Positions 1-10,019 are shown, counted from the first letter of the stretch. The stretch is DNA of 64,000 nucleotides from Mesorhizobium xinjiangense (GCF_009749525.1 NZ_WOAC01000002.1:248001-312000); one strand, 5' to 3'. The notes: generated from the sequence alone by a model not told the origin. A program made the numbers and translations.

Positions 1-364
1 AACCGGAGGACTGGCCGAGAGCGGCGCGAAAGCTCGTATATTCGCTCGGCGTCATGGTGCGCAGCACGTCCCAGGCGCTGTTCAACTGCTCGAAGATGCG
101 CGCCACCCTGGTCAGCATCTTGAAGGCCGGTTCCAGGCGATCTTCCCTGATGGCCTCCATGGCCGACGAAATCTCGTGGACGGCGAGCTTCATCCACAGC
201 TCCGACGTCTGGTGCTGGATGATGAAGAGCAGCTCGTCGGGCGAACCCGACAGCGGTTCCTGGGCGTCCAGCACGCGTTCGAGATGCAGATAGTCCGAAT
301 AGGACATGCGCTCGGAGAAGTCGGTGACCGCGCCGCTCTGGCCTGGATCGTGCCGGGTGCTCAT
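1..364 (-). CDS. kynA: Tryptophan 2,3-dioxygenase, N-terminal part (cut by window edge)
   Basis: Haem dioxygenase that opens the indole ring of L-tryptophan to N-formylkynurenine, the first step of the kynurenine pathway. About 121 residues are visible. They contain the family signature [16 protein letters not shown] (near residue 45), which includes the substrate-pocket and proximal helix region of bacterial KynA. The start ATG overlaps the kynureninase stop by four bases (ATGA), so the two are probably translationally coupled. It is the last visible gene of the operon read from 8666. The truncation is only the window boundary; nothing suggests a pseudogene. Confidence 0.93.
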   Translation of the reverse strand, partial: MSTRHDPGQSGAVTDFSERMSYSDYLHLERVLDAQEPLSGSPDELLFIIQHQTSELWMKLAVHEISSAMEAIREDRLEPAFKMLTRVARIFEQLNSAWDVLRTMTPSEYTSFRAALGQSSG

Positions 365-1554
365 GTCACGGCCGCCCTGGTCTTGAATTCGGGATCGTCC
401 CAAAGCCGTTTCGCCATGATCTCTTCGACAATGTCGACGGCGCGGCGCACATCGGCCTCGCTGACATAGAGCGGCGCGAAGCCGAAACGCATGGTGTCGG
501 GTGCGCGGAAATCGCCGATCACGCCGCGCGCGATCAGCGCCTGCATGATGGCGTAGCCTTCCTCATGCCGGAAGGAGACCTGGCTGCCGCGCCGCTCGGG
601 ATCGCGCGGCGAGCCGAGCCTCAGGTCGCGACAGCGCTTCTCGACCTCGGTGATGAACGTCTCGCAAAGGGCGATCGAGGTGCGGCGTATGTCGGTCATG
701 TCCACACCGTCCCAGATATCGAGGGCCGCATCGAGCGCGGCCATGGCGATCACCGGAGGCGTGCCGACGCGCATGCGCTCGATGCCTTGTCCGGCGCGGT
801 AGTCGAGATCGAAGGCGAAGGGAGCCTCGTGGCCAAGCCAGCCCGACAGGGCAGGGCGGGCATTTTCAGCCAGTTCCGGCGCGACATAGATGAAGGCCGG
901 AGCGCCGGGCCCGCCGTTGAGATATTTGTAGGTGCAGCCGACGGCGAAGTCGGCCTTCGCGCCGCTCACGTCGACGGGCAGGGCGCCGGCCGAATGCGCC
1001 AGATCCCAGATCGTCAGCGCGCCGGCTGCATGCGCCTTCTCGGTCAGCCGCATCATGTCGTGCAGCCGGCCTGTGCGGTAGTCGACCTCGGTCAGCATGA
1101 GGACGGCGACGGTCTCGTCGATCGCGTCCTCTATTTCCTCCGGCGCCACCACTTTCAGCGCATGGCCCTTGTCGAGAGAATCGATGAGACCCGTCGCCAT
1201 ATAGAGGTCGGTCGGGAAATTGCCATTGTCCGACAGGATGACCTTGCGTTCGGGACGCAGTTCCAGTGCCGAGGCGAGTGCCTGGTAGACCTTGATCGAC
1301 AGCGTGTCGCCGACGACCACGGTGCCCTGCGGCGCGCCGATGAGGCGGCCGATACGGTCGCCGATTGCGCGCGGCTGGCCCATCCAGCCGGCTGCGTTCC
1401 AGCCGCGGATCAAGTCCTTGCCCCATTCCTCCGACAGGACGCGGGCCACACGTGCCCCGGCCGCCTTGGGCAGCGGTCCGAGCGAATTGCCGTCGAGATA
1501 GATGACGCCTTGGGGCAGGTCGAACCGGGCGCGGGTCTGGGCGAAATCGGTCAC
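361..1554 (-). CDS. kynU: Kynureninase
   Basis: PLP enzyme that cleaves L-kynurenine to anthranilate and L-alanine. The 397 residues match the usual length. The PLP lysine is K210 in [10 protein letters not shown], and D184 in WDLAHSAGA is the expected pyridine-nitrogen contact. The N-terminus has the typical [11 protein letters not shown]. The start is GTG and overlaps the upstream ligase stop (GTGA); the 3' end overlaps kynA in the same way. Lying between an aminobenzoate-CoA ligase gene and kynA, it links tryptophan opening to CoA-dependent anthranilate breakdown. Confidence 0.95.
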   Translation of the reverse strand: MTDFAQTRARFDLPQGVIYLDGNSLGPLPKAAGARVARVLSEEWGKDLIRGWNAAGWMGQPRAIGDRIGRLIGAPQGTVVVGDTLSIKVYQALASALELRPERKVILSDNGNFPTDLYMATGLIDSLDKGHALKVVAPEEIEDAIDETVAVLMLTEVDYRTGRLHDMMRLTEKAHAAGALTIWDLAHSAGALPVDVSGAKADFAVGCTYKYLNGGPGAPAFIYVAPELAENARPALSGWLGHEAPFAFDLDYRAGQGIERMRVGTPPVIAMAALDAALDIWDGVDMTDIRRTSIALCETFITEVEKRCRDLRLGSPRDPERRGSQVSFRHEEGYAIMQALIARGVIGDFRAPDTMRFGFAPLYVSEADVRRAVDIVEEIMAKRLWDDPEFKTRAAVT

Positions 1555-3176
1555 GCTTGGTGTCCCTCGCGCAATCTGAAACGCTGGATCTTGCCCGTCT
1601 GCGTCTTCGGCAGGGCGTCAACGAAGACGATGGAGCGCGGATATTTGTAGGGCGCGATCGCCGCCTTCACGTGATCCTGCAGCTTCTTCCTCATCAGGTC
1701 GTCGCCTTCGCAGCCTTCGGCGAGAACGACATGCGCCTGAACGATCTGGCCGCGCGCCTCGTCGGGCGCGCCGATGACGGCGCATTCGGCGACATCCTCA
1801 TGCGCGAGAAGCGCGGCCTCCACTTCCGGGCCGGCAATGTTGTAGCCGGCCGACACGATGATGTCGTCGGCGCGCGCGGCGAAGTGGAAATAGCCCGCTT
1901 CGTCCTGCACGAAGGCGTCGCCGGTGATGTTCCATCCGTCCTTGACATAGTCGCTCTGGCGCTCGTCGGCCAGGTAGCGGCAGCCGGTCGGCCCGCGCAC
2001 GGCCAGCTTGCCGATCGTGCCGCGCGGCACCTCCTTCATCGCGTCGTCGACGATCCTGGCCTCATAGCCGGTCACCGGTTTGCCGGTGCAGGCCGGCATC
2101 ATGTCGTCGAGACGGTTGGAGATGAAGATGTGCAGCATTTCGGTGGCGCCGATGCCGTCGAGGATCGGCTTGCCGGTTTTCGTCGTCCACTCCTCGAAGA
2201 CAGGCGCAGGCAGTGTCTCGCCGGCCGAGACCGCGATCCGCAGCGAGGAAAGATCGGCTCCGTCGTCCATCGCCGCCAGCATGGCGCGGTAGGCGGTGGG
2301 CGCGGTGAACGAGATGGTCGCCCTGTAGGTCTCGATGATCTCGACCATGTTGGGCGGCGAGGCGTTTTCGAGAAGCGTCGCGGCGGCGCCGAAACGCAGC
2401 GGGAAAATAGCCAGGCCGCCGAGGCCGAAGGTGAAGGCGAGCGGCGGCGAGCCGACGAAGATGTCGTCGGGCGTCACGCCGAGCACTTCTCTGGCATAGC
2501 CATCGGCGATGATCAGAAGGTCGCGATGGAAATGCATCGTCGCCTTCGGCACACCGGTGGTTCCGGAGGTGAAACCGAGCAGGGCGACATCGTCGCGGCC
2601 GGTTCGAACGGCGTCGAACAGCACCGACTTGTCGAGTGCGGCCCGATCGAGCTCGGCGTCATGGTTCGCCGTCCCGTCGAAACCGATCACTTGCTTGAGA
2701 AAACGGCTGTCCTTGGCGCAGGCGACCAGCTCGTCCTTGATGCGCGTGTCGCAGAGCGCCAGCGCGATCTCGGCCTTGTCGACGATCTTGGCCAGTTCGC
2801 CGGCGCGCAGCATCGGCATGGTGTTGACGACGACGGCGCCGGCCTTGGTGGCCGCCAGCCAGCAGGCGACCATGGCGGGATTATTGGGAGAGCGGATAAG
2901 GATTCTGTCGCCGGGCTTTACGTCGTAATCTTCAACCAGCGCATGAGCCAGCCGATTGGTCCAGTCGGCAAGTTCCTTGTAGGTGCGCCGCCTGCCATTG
3001 CCGATGAGCGCCGTACGATCGCCGAAACCGCGCTCGACCAGCCGGTCGGTCAGTTCCACGCCGGCGTTGAGATAGTCGGGATAGCCGAAGCCTTCGAGCG
3101 GCAGTTCCGGCCATTCCGCCTGAGGCGGCAGGTTGTCGCGTGAAAATGTGTCGATATGCCCCGTTGGTCCCAGCAT
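1551..3176 (-). CDS. abmG: 2-aminobenzoate (anthranilate)-CoA ligase, benzoate-CoA ligase family
   Basis: ANL-superfamily acyl-CoA synthetase of 541 residues, expected to adenylate anthranilate and transfer it to CoA in the cytoplasm. Visible motifs are the phosphate loop FTSGTTGVPK (202-211), DGIGATEM (340-347), the hinge region around GYNIAGPEVE and the catalytic lysine K529 in PKTQTGKIQRF. The sequence resembles the benzoate/2-aminobenzoate-CoA ligase branch. Substrate choice is inferred mainly from the operon: kynureninase makes anthranilate just downstream and the anthraniloyl-CoA monooxygenase lies upstream. A GGGGAG ribosome site lies 6 nt before the ATG. Benzoate or another aryl acid is the main alternative substrate. 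Confidence 0.85.
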   Translation of the reverse strand: MLGPTGHIDTFSRDNLPPQAEWPELPLEGFGYPDYLNAGVELTDRLVERGFGDRTALIGNGRRRTYKELADWTNRLAHALVEDYDVKPGDRILIRSPNNPAMVACWLAATKAGAVVVNTMPMLRAGELAKIVDKAEIALALCDTRIKDELVACAKDSRFLKQVIGFDGTANHDAELDRAALDKSVLFDAVRTGRDDVALLGFTSGTTGVPKATMHFHRDLLIIADGYAREVLGVTPDDIFVGSPPLAFTFGLGGLAIFPLRFGAAATLLENASPPNMVEIIETYRATISFTAPTAYRAMLAAMDDGADLSSLRIAVSAGETLPAPVFEEWTTKTGKPILDGIGATEMLHIFISNRLDDMMPACTGKPVTGYEARIVDDAMKEVPRGTIGKLAVRGPTGCRYLADERQSDYVKDGWNITGDAFVQDEAGYFHFAARADDIIVSAGYNIAGPEVEAALLAHEDVAECAVIGAPDEARGQIVQAHVVLAEGCEGDDLMRKKLQDHVKAAIAPYKYPRSIVFVDALPKTQTGKIQRFRLREGHQA

Positions 3177-3188
3177 CAGGCGCTCCCC

Positions 3189-4331
3189 TTATTTCATTGT
3201 TTGCCTGGCGATTACGATCTTCTGCACATCGGAGGCGCCTTCATAGATCCTGAGCGCGCGGATCTCGCGATAGAGGCTTTCCATGATGTGGCCTTTGCGC
3301 ACGCCGTCGCCGCCATGCAGTTGAACGGCCTTGTCGATGACCTCCTGCGCGCGGTCGGTGGCGAAGAGTTTGGCCATCGCCGCTTCGCGAGTGACGCGCG
3401 GCGCGCCCGAATCCTTGGTCCACGCGGCACGGTAGACGAGCAATGCGGCCGCATCGACGTCGAGCGCCATGTCGGCGATATGGCCCTGCACCATTTGCAG
3501 GTCGAAGAGCGGCGCGCCGAAGAGCTCGCGGCTTCCGGTGCGCGCGATCGATTCGTCGAGCGCCCGCCGGGCAAAGCCGAGCGCCGCCGCGCCGACGGTG
3601 GAGCGGAAAACGTCGAGCACCGACATGGCGATCCTGAAACCTTCGCCCGGCTTGCCGATCATGGCCGAGGCGGGCACGCGAACCGCGTTGAAGGCGAGGC
3701 GGGCCAGCGGATGCGGCGCAACCACGTCCAGGCGTTCGGCGACCTCCAGTCCCGGCGTGTCGGCGGGGACGATGAAGGCCGATATGCCCTTGGCGCCCGG
3801 CGCTTCGCCGGTGCGCGCGAAGACTGTATAGACATCGGCAATGCCGCCATTGGAAATCCAGGTCTTTTCGCCCGACAGCACGTAATCCTCGCCGTCGCGC
3901 GCTGCCGTCATGTCCATATTGGCGACATCCGAGCCCGAGCGCGGCTCGGATAGAACGAAGGCTGAAATCGCTTGACCGGCGCGGGTCTTTTTCAGCCATT
4001 GCCGCTGCTCGGGAGAGCCGAAGAGGCTGATGGCGCCGGTGCCGAGCCCCTGCATGGCGAAGGCGAAATCGGCCAGGCCGTCGTGGCGCGCTAGCGTTTC
4101 GCGCGCCAGGCAGAGCGTGCGCACGTCGAGCGGCGCGGGATCGTCCGGGTCGATTGCGCTTGGTTTGAGCCAGCCGTCGCGGCCAAGCCGGGCGACGAGG
4201 TCACGGCAGGCGGCGTCGACGTCGTCATGCGCCACCGGCAGGTTCTTCTCGCACCATGCCTCCAGCTTTTCGGCGTGCTCGCGGTGGCGGTCCTCGAAGA
4301 ATGGCCAGGAGAGGAAGGAGCGGTCAGGCAT
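3189..4331 (-). CDS. Acyl-CoA dehydrogenase family protein
   Basis: FAD-dependent acyl-CoA dehydrogenase of 380 residues. It has the flavin/substrate motif [12 protein letters not shown], the W-I-S/T-N-type segment EKTWISNGG, and the C-terminal catalytic glutamate E364 in IYEGASDVQ. It probably introduces a double bond into a CoA ester made after ring opening in the aminobenzoyl-CoA route. Its ATG follows directly on the stop of the enoyl-CoA hydratase gene (TGAATG), and 12 nt separate it from the ligase, so it lies within the operon. The exact substrate cannot be read from sequence. Confidence 0.9.
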   Translation of the reverse strand: MPDRSFLSWPFFEDRHREHAEKLEAWCEKNLPVAHDDVDAACRDLVARLGRDGWLKPSAIDPDDPAPLDVRTLCLARETLARHDGLADFAFAMQGLGTGAISLFGSPEQRQWLKKTRAGQAISAFVLSEPRSGSDVANMDMTAARDGEDYVLSGEKTWISNGGIADVYTVFARTGEAPGAKGISAFIVPADTPGLEVAERLDVVAPHPLARLAFNAVRVPASAMIGKPGEGFRIAMSVLDVFRSTVGAAALGFARRALDESIARTGSRELFGAPLFDLQMVQGHIADMALDVDAAALLVYRAAWTKDSGAPRVTREAAMAKLFATDRAQEVIDKAVQLHGGDGVRKGHIMESLYREIRALRIYEGASDVQKIVIARQTMK

Positions 4332-5144
4332 TCAATCCCCCTCGAACACCGGCTTTTGCTTCGCGACGAAAGCCTGGTACGCCCGCTCGAAATCCCTGGT
4401 CTGCATGCAGATGGCCTGGGCCTGGGCCTCCGCCTCGATCGCCTGGTCGAGCCCCATCGACCATTCCTGGTTGAGCTGTGTCTTGGTGATTCCATGTGCG
4501 AAGGTCGGGCCGGAAGCGATTGATTGCGCAAGCTTCGCGGCTTCCGCCTCGAGCGCGTCGGCGGCCACGATGCGATTATAGAAGCCCCAGCGTTCGCCTT
4601 CCTCGGCACTCATGGAGCGCCCCGTATAGAGCAGTTCGGCCGCGCGGCCCTGGCCGATGATGCGTGGCAGCATCGCGCAGGCGCCCATGTCGCAGCCGGC
4701 GAGACCCACCCGGGTGAACAGAAAGGCCGTCTTGGCCTCCGGCGTGGCAAGCCGGATGTCGGAGGCCATGGTGACGATGGCGCCGGCACCGACCGCCACA
4801 CCGTCCACGGCCGAGATGATCGGCTTGGAGCAGTTGAGCATGGCCTTGACGAGATCGCCTGTCATGCGGGTGAAGGCCAGAAGGCCCTTCATGTCCATCT
4901 TCGTCAGCGGCCCGATAATATCATGCACGTCGCCGCCGGAGGAGAAATTGCCGCCATTGGGCAGAAAGACCACGACATCGATGTCGTCGGCATAGGGCAG
5001 GGCGCGGAAGGTGTCGCGCAGCTCGGCATAGGAATCGAAGGTGAGCGGGTTCTTGCGCTCGGGCCGATCGAGCTGGACATAGGCCACGTTTCCTTCGGCC
5101 CGCCAGAGGAAATGCTTGGGCTTCAGCCCGGCCATCTGGGTCAA
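4332..5144 (-). CDS. Enoyl-CoA hydratase/isomerase family protein
   Basis: Crotonase-fold protein of about 270 residues with the oxyanion-hole segments [10 protein letters not shown] and [11 protein letters not shown], and [17 protein letters not shown] further on. It is likely to hydrate or cleave an unsaturated CoA intermediate of aminobenzoyl-CoA breakdown. I chose the TTG at 5144 because a strong GGAGG lies 7 nt upstream and the TTG overlaps the marR stop (TTGA). The first in-frame ATG, at 5135, would leave that ribosome site 16 nt away. The reading frame stays open far upstream on this strand, but that part is antiparallel noise over marR. Confidence 0.88.
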   Translation of the reverse strand: MTQMAGLKPKHFLWRAEGNVAYVQLDRPERKNPLTFDSYAELRDTFRALPYADDIDVVVFLPNGGNFSSGGDVHDIIGPLTKMDMKGLLAFTRMTGDLVKAMLNCSKPIISAVDGVAVGAGAIVTMASDIRLATPEAKTAFLFTRVGLAGCDMGACAMLPRIIGQGRAAELLYTGRSMSAEEGERWGFYNRIVAADALEAEAAKLAQSIASGPTFAHGITKTQLNQEWSMGLDQAIEAEAQAQAICMQTRDFERAYQAFVAKQKPVFEGD

Positions 5145-5617
5145 TGTTCGTCCTCCCAATTGCTTCTGAACGTCTTCAGCATCGACGAGAGATGCCGCGC
5201 GTCCTCTTCCTCCACGCCGCTCAAGAGCTCGCTGACCCAGGCCTCGTGCGTGGTCGCCATTTCCTCGAATGCGCTCGTGCCTTGCGCGGTCAGGCGCACG
5301 ATGGAGGTTCTGCGGTCGCCCTCGCGCTTCGTGCGCACGACGAAACCGTCGGTGACGAGGCGGTCGACGATGCCCGTGACATTGCCGTTCGACACCAGAA
5401 GAAAGCGCGACAGGTCGCTCATCAGCATGCCGTCGGACTGCCGATAAAGCGCGGCCATGACGTCGAAGCGCGGCAGGGTCGAGTTGAACCGCGTCTTCAG
5501 CCGCTCGCGCAGTTCGCCTTCGATGATGCGCGAGGCGCGCAGCATGCGGATCCACAGCCGGAGCCGTTCCTTGTTCCTGGGCGGCCTATCGAGCGAGGTC
5601 AGCGGCGCGCTCACCAT
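5141..5617 (-). CDS. MarR-family transcriptional regulator
   Basis: Winged-helix dimeric regulator of 158 residues. The recognition region [20 protein letters not shown] is followed by the wing [20 protein letters not shown], with the DRR signature of MarR proteins. A GGAGG lies 6 nt before the ATG; a GTG at 5614 overlapping the SDR stop is an alternative start. It sits inside the operon it most likely controls. The tandem palindromes at 8721-8749 are the best candidate operator, and an aryl-CoA ester would be a plausible inducer by analogy with other aromatic-CoA MarR regulators; that is inference. Confidence 0.92.
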   Translation of the reverse strand: MVSAPLTSLDRPPRNKERLRLWIRMLRASRIIEGELRERLKTRFNSTLPRFDVMAALYRQSDGMLMSDLSRFLLVSNGNVTGIVDRLVTDGFVVRTKREGDRRTSIVRLTAQGTSAFEEMATTHEAWVSELLSGVEEEDARHLSSMLKTFRSNWEDEH

Positions 5618-6375
5618 GTCTCGCCTCCCGAGATAGAGATCGTCTGGCCGGTGACGGACCCGGCGGTATCGCCGCACAGGTACAGTACGGATGCCGCCAC
5701 CTCCTCGGGCTGGATGAAGCGACCCTGGGGATTGCCGGCCGACAGGCTGGCGCGGGCTTCCGCTTCGCTTCGCCCGGTCTTTTGCATGATGCGGCGGACC
5801 GAGTCCTCCAGCATGTCCGTCTCGACGAAGCTCGGGCACACGGCATTCACCGTCACGTCGGTCTTGACCAGTTCGACCGCCAGCGCGCGCATCAGCCCGA
5901 TCACGCCGTGCTTGGAGGCAACATAGGGCGCAACGTAGCCATAGCCTTTCAGGCCGGCGACCGAGGCGACGAAGACGATGCGGCCGGCGCCGCGCTTGGC
6001 CATGCCCGCCAGCGCTGGCTGGACGGTGAGAAAGGCGCCGGTGAGGTTGACGTTCAGCGTATGCTGCCAGTCCTCGAGCGTCACCTTGTGGGCCGGCGCG
6101 CTGCCGGCAATGCCTGCATTGGCAACGACGATATCGAAGGGACCGCGCACGGCCTCGGCCTGCTCGTAGAGCCGTTGCACCGAGGCCTGGTCGGTCACGT
6201 CGGCGGCAATCGCGTGGATATTCCGGCTCGCCGCCGCCACGGCTTCCAGCGCGTCGGCGCGGCGGCCGCAAATGGTGACGGCCACACCGGCTTCGGCGAG
6301 CGCTTCGGCGATCGCCCTGCCAACGCCTGTTCCGCCGCCCGTGACGAGCGCGTGCGCGCCGGAGATCGTCGCCAT
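5611..6375 (-). CDS. SDR-family NAD(P)-dependent dehydrogenase
   Basis: Classical short-chain dehydrogenase of 254 residues. It has the Rossmann motif TGGGTGVG (12-19), NAG (86-88) and the catalytic set S138, Y151 and K155 (YVASK). In this operon it most likely oxidises a 3-hydroxyacyl-CoA or a ring-hydroxy CoA ester formed after the monooxygenase/reductase step. I chose the ATG at 6375, which begins [15 protein letters not shown]. It shares one base with the stop of the upstream gene (TGATG), whereas longer in-frame extensions run into that gene and are not family-like. Confidence 0.92.
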   Translation of the reverse strand: MATISGAHALVTGGGTGVGRAIAEALAEAGVAVTICGRRADALEAVAAASRNIHAIAADVTDQASVQRLYEQAEAVRGPFDIVVANAGIAGSAPAHKVTLEDWQHTLNVNLTGAFLTVQPALAGMAKRGAGRIVFVASVAGLKGYGYVAPYVASKHGVIGLMRALAVELVKTDVTVNAVCPSFVETDMLEDSVRRIMQKTGRSEAEARASLSAGNPQGRFIQPEEVAASVLYLCGDTAGSVTGQTISISGGETW

Positions 6376-8666
6376 CACACCTTCCCCGTCATGGCTTCCT
6401 GGCGCTCGGCCAGCCGGTAGAGCTGGTCGCGCCCGGCGCGGTAGGGATCGGGCCATGTCACGCCGCGGTCGCCGAGCTGGGCGGCTGCGTGCAGTGTCCA
6501 GTAGGGATCGGCAAGATGCGGCCGGGCCAGGCAGACAAGGTCGGCGCGGCCCGCCATCAGGATCGAATTGACATGGTCGGGCTCGTAGATGTTGCCGACG
6601 GCCATGGTCGCCATGCCGGTCTCGTTGCGGATGCGGTCGGAAAACGGCGTCTGGAACATGCGTCCATAGACCGGCTTCGCCTGCGTCGAGGTCTGGCCGG
6701 CCGACACGTCGCAGATGTCGACGCCGGCATCCTGGAGCATGCGGGCAATCTCGACGGCGTCGGCCGGCGTGATGCCGTCGTCGCCCACCCAGTCATTGGC
6801 CGAAATGCGCACTGAGATCGGCTTGTCCTCGGGCCATGCCGCGCGCACGGCGTGAAAGACCTCCAGCGGATAGCGCATGCGGTTTTGAAGGCTGCCGCCA
6901 TATTCGTCCGTGCGCTTGTTGGTGAGCGGCGAGATGAAGGCCGACAAGAGATAGCCGTGGGCGAAGTGCAACTCCAGCATGTCGAAGCCGCAGCGCTCGG
7001 CCATTTCGGCCGAAGCGACGAACTGGTCGCGCACCGTGTCCATGTCGGCACGGTCCATCGCCTTCGGCATCTGGTTCTTGTCGGACCAGGCGACTTCAGA
7101 AGGCGCAAGCAGCGGCCAGTTGCCGTCCTTCAGCGGCGCGTCCATTTCCTCCCAGCCGAGCTGGGTGGATCCCTTCGGGCCGGAATGGCCGATCTGGGCG
7201 CAGATCCTGGCCTCCGTCTCGGCGTGCACGAAGTCGACGATGCGCTTCCAGGCCGTCTCGTGCTCGGGCTTGTAGAAGCCGGGGCAGCCGGGCGTGATGC
7301 GGCCTTCCGGGCTGACGCATGTCATCTCGATATAGATGAGGCCCGCACCGCCCTTGGCGCGCTCGCAATAATGCACCAGATGCCAGTCGGTCGGGCAGCC
7401 GTCGATGGCCTTGTATTGCGCCATGGGCGAAACCACGACACGGTTTTTCAGCTCCAGTCCGCGCAGCTTGAACGGGGCGAACATCGGCGGCCGGTTGGTG
7501 TTGGCGGCCACGCCGGCGCGCTGCTGGAACCAGGACTCGGCACCGGAAAGCCATTCGGAATCGCGCAGGCGCAGGTTTTCGTGGCTGATGCGCTGCGAAC
7601 GCGTCAGCAGCGAATAATTGAACTGCACCGGATCGAGATGCAGGTAGCGCTCGACCTCCTCGAACCATTCCAGCGAGTTGCGCGCCGCCGATTGCAGGCG
7701 TAGCACCTCCAGCCGCCGCGCATCCTCGTATTTTTCGAAGGCGTCCTTCAACGTCGGTTCCGTGTGCAGATAGTCGGCCAGCGCGATGGCACTTTCGAGC
7801 GCCAGCTTGGTGCCGGAGCCGATGGAGAAATGCGCGCTCGCCGCCGCGTCGCCCATCAGGGCAAGGTTTTCGTGCGACCAGCGCTCGCACAGGACGCGCG
7901 GGAAATTGATCCAGGCCGAGCCGCGAATGTGGCTGGCATTCGACATCAGCTTGTGGCCGCCGAGGTGCTTTTCAAAGATCCGCTCGCAGGTGGCGATGGA
8001 CACTTCTTGCGTCATGTCGGCAAAGCCGAACCTGTCATAGGTGTCTTGCGAGCACTCGACGATGAAGGTCGCCGTGTCTTCGTCGAACTGGTAGGCATGC
8101 GCCCACACCCAACCATGCTCGGTCTTTTCGAAAATGAAGGTGAAGGCGTCGTCGAACTTCTGGTGCGTGCCGAGCCAGACGAACTTGCATTTGCGGATGT
8201 CGATATCGGGCTTGAACACGTCCGCGAAGGTCTGGCGCGCCTTGGAGTTCAGCCCGTCGCTGGCCAGCACCATGTCGTATTCGGCCATGAAGGGGCGGGG
8301 ATCGTCGATCTCGGTCTCGAAGCGCATTTCGACGCCCAGCTCGCGCGCCCGCTCCTGCAACAGGGTGAGCAGCCGCTTGCGGCCGATGCCGCAGAAACCG
8401 TGGCCCGTCGAGAGCGTGCGCACGCCCTTGTGGATGACGGCGATATCGTCCCAATAGGCGAAATGCTCGCGGATGCGCTCGGCGCTTGTCGCGTCGTTCG
8501 CCGCCAGATTGTCGAGCGTCTCGTCGGACAGCACCACGCCCCAGCCGAAGGTGTCGTCGGCCTTGTTGCGCTCGAACACCGTCACGTCGTGCGCGGCGTC
8601 GCGCAGTTTCATGCTAATGGCGAAATAGAGGCCGGCAGGACCTCCACCCAGCACTGCGATCTTCAT
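6375..8666 (-). CDS. Bifunctional 2-aminobenzoyl-CoA monooxygenase/reductase (anthraniloyl-CoA monooxygenase type)
   Basis: Fusion protein of 763 residues. The first half is an FAD-dependent aromatic hydroxylase starting with the dinucleotide motif [15 protein letters not shown] and containing [10 protein letters not shown]. From about residue 395 it continues as an old-yellow-enzyme-like FMN TIM barrel ([19 protein letters not shown], then [20 protein letters not shown]). The family hydroxylates and then reduces the ring of anthraniloyl-CoA; related proteins act on salicylyl-CoA. I chose the ATG at 8666 over 8684 because an AGGAG lies about 9 nt upstream and the protein then begins at the Rossmann strand. 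It is the first gene of the operon. Confidence 0.9.
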   Translation of the reverse strand: MKIAVLGGGPAGLYFAISMKLRDAAHDVTVFERNKADDTFGWGVVLSDETLDNLAANDATSAERIREHFAYWDDIAVIHKGVRTLSTGHGFCGIGRKRLLTLLQERARELGVEMRFETEIDDPRPFMAEYDMVLASDGLNSKARQTFADVFKPDIDIRKCKFVWLGTHQKFDDAFTFIFEKTEHGWVWAHAYQFDEDTATFIVECSQDTYDRFGFADMTQEVSIATCERIFEKHLGGHKLMSNASHIRGSAWINFPRVLCERWSHENLALMGDAAASAHFSIGSGTKLALESAIALADYLHTEPTLKDAFEKYEDARRLEVLRLQSAARNSLEWFEEVERYLHLDPVQFNYSLLTRSQRISHENLRLRDSEWLSGAESWFQQRAGVAANTNRPPMFAPFKLRGLELKNRVVVSPMAQYKAIDGCPTDWHLVHYCERAKGGAGLIYIEMTCVSPEGRITPGCPGFYKPEHETAWKRIVDFVHAETEARICAQIGHSGPKGSTQLGWEEMDAPLKDGNWPLLAPSEVAWSDKNQMPKAMDRADMDTVRDQFVASAEMAERCGFDMLELHFAHGYLLSAFISPLTNKRTDEYGGSLQNRMRYPLEVFHAVRAAWPEDKPISVRISANDWVGDDGITPADAVEIARMLQDAGVDICDVSAGQTSTQAKPVYGRMFQTPFSDRIRNETGMATMAVGNIYEPDHVNSILMAGRADLVCLARPHLADPYWTLHAAAQLGDRGVTWPDPYRAGRDQLYRLAERQEAMTGKV

Positions 8667-8720
8667 GCCGCTCAGCTCCTGCATCTATGCTGGAGGCAGC
8701 ATCGCACCGATCGGCGATTG

Positions 8721-8749
8721 TTTCAAGTATGAAATTTCAAGGTTGAAAT
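8721..8749. promoter_or_regulatory. Tandem palindromes, probable MarR operators in the divergent promoter region
   Basis: Two adjacent 14-bp units, TTTCAAGTATGAAA (8721-8734) and TTTCAAGGTTGAAA (8735-8748). The second is a perfect palindrome extending to ATTTCAA-GG-TTGAAAT (8734-8749). The first has perfect 5-bp arms TTTCA/TGAAA. They lie between the divergent catabolic operon (start 8666) and the formamidase-like gene (start 8855), where a MarR dimer could control both directions. Core promoter elements could not be assigned with confidence. Confidence 0.6.
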
Positions 8750-8854
8750 ATCTTCCTGCCCGGTGTCATGCTGGCATTCGATATGAAATCCGGGCTTGGC
8801 GCCGGGCACAAGAGTGTGCTGCATATTGCGGGGCGGGAACAGCGGAGGCGAGGC

Positions 8855-9685
8855 TTGATCTACCATCAAATCACCGATTGGGACGACGCATATGCCAATG
8901 GCGCCAACATTGCCGGCGGCGAGCGCTGGCCCGAGGCATGGGTCGCGCCGGCAAAGGCGTTTCGCGACAGGTTGACGGGAGAGGGACGGGCGCGGCTCGA
9001 CATTGCCTATGGTGCAGGGCCGCGCAACCGTTACGATCTCTTCCTGCCGCGCGAGGCACCGCATGGTCTGGTCGTCTTCGTCCATGGCGGCTTCTGGCTG
9101 CGTCTTGACAAGAGTTTCTGGTCGCATCTGGCGGAAGGACCGCTGGCGCATGGCTATGCGGTCGCCATGCCGGCCTACACGCTGTGTCCCGACATCCGCA
9201 TTTCCGGCATCGTCAGCGAGATCGCTGCGGCCATCGAGGCCGCGACCGCGCAGGTCGATGGACCGGTATATCTGACGGGCCATTCCGCCGGCGGACACCT
9301 GGTCACGCGCATGATCTCCGCGACGTCGCCGCTGTCACCGGCGGTCGGCGAACGCATCTGCAACACCGTTTCGATTTCGGGCGTGCACGACCTCCGCCCG
9401 ATCATGAAGACGGCGATGAACGCGACGCTGAAGATCGATGAGGAGGAGGCGCGGGCCGAAAGCCCGGCCCTGCTCGAGCCGATGACCGGGGCGCGGCTGT
9501 GCTGCTGGGTTGGTGCCGGCGAGCGCTCCGAGTTCATCCGCCAGAACGCGCTGCTTGCCAATGTGTGGACGGGATGCGCAGCGACAACCATGGCCGTCGA
9601 GGAGCCGGACCGGCATCATTTCAACGTCATAGACGGACTGGCCGATCCCGATCATGCCTTGACGCGGACCTTGTTGACGGGCTGA
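8855..9685 (+). CDS. Alpha/beta hydrolase, probable kynurenine formamidase (arylformamidase)
   Basis: Serine hydrolase of 276 residues with the oxyanion motif HGGFW (77-81), the nucleophile S144 in TGHSAGGH and a C-terminal histidine region DRHHFNVIDG. HGGFW plus GHSAGG is typical of the eukaryote-like arylformamidase/esterase group. Removing formate from N-formylkynurenine is the step missing between KynA and KynU in the opposite operon, so context strongly favours that role. I chose the TTG at 8855, with GGAGG 6 nt upstream. The ATG at 8768 has no ribosome site and would add a 29-residue tail overlapping the promoter region. It differs from the bacterial KynB cyclase-like formamidase family. 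Confidence 0.78.
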   Translation: MIYHQITDWDDAYANGANIAGGERWPEAWVAPAKAFRDRLTGEGRARLDIAYGAGPRNRYDLFLPREAPHGLVVFVHGGFWLRLDKSFWSHLAEGPLAHGYAVAMPAYTLCPDIRISGIVSEIAAAIEAATAQVDGPVYLTGHSAGGHLVTRMISATSPLSPAVGERICNTVSISGVHDLRPIMKTAMNATLKIDEEEARAESPALLEPMTGARLCCWVGAGERSEFIRQNALLANVWTGCAATTMAVEEPDRHHFNVIDGLADPDHALTRTLLTG

Positions 9686-9775
9686 AGCTTGCATTGGCCA
9701 CGCGCCCGTGACAGAGGGTGGATTCGATGATTGGCGGCGTCCATTGGACGCCCGACTGGGATAGAGCAAGACGCC

Positions 9776-10012
9776 ATGAGAGCCGTTTTCGTCCAGCTTC
9801 AATGCACGCCCGGCAAGACCTACGAGGTGGCCGACGAGATCTTCAAGCGCGAGATCGTGTCCGAACTCTATTCGACCAGCGGGGATTACGACCTGCTGAT
9901 GAAGATCTATATCGAGGACGGCGTCGATATCGGCAAATATATCAGCGACAACGTCGCCAATGTGCCGGGTATCGTGCGCTCGCTGACGACGTTGACCTTC
10001 AAGGCGTTCTAG
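9776..10012 (+). CDS. Stand-alone Lrp/AsnC ligand-binding (RAM) domain protein
   Basis: A 78-residue protein corresponding to the C-terminal ligand-binding half of Lrp/AsnC regulators without the DNA-binding helix-turn-helix. It shows VQLQCTPGKTYEVADEI, then SGDYDLLMKIYIED and a terminal VPGIVRSLTTLTF, the usual alpha/beta sandwich. Such proteins can form oligomers with each other or with full-length Lrp proteins and sense amino acids. The ATG at 9776 is preferred because the domain starts there; the upstream in-frame extension looks non-coding. Its position after the tryptophan-degradation genes is suggestive only. Confidence 0.82.
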   Translation: MRAVFVQLQCTPGKTYEVADEIFKREIVSELYSTSGDYDLLMKIYIEDGVDIGKYISDNVANVPGIVRSLTTLTFKAF

Positions 10013-10019
10013 CTGAGAC

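Noticed and set aside
1-364. kynA as a truncated pseudogene
   Set aside because: The reading frame is intact and simply leaves the window at base 1.
565-3143. Long plus-strand open frames opposite kynU and the ligase gene
   Set aside because: They mirror the codon pattern of the minus-strand genes, have no ribosome sites and no family motifs; typical of G+C-rich antisense frames.
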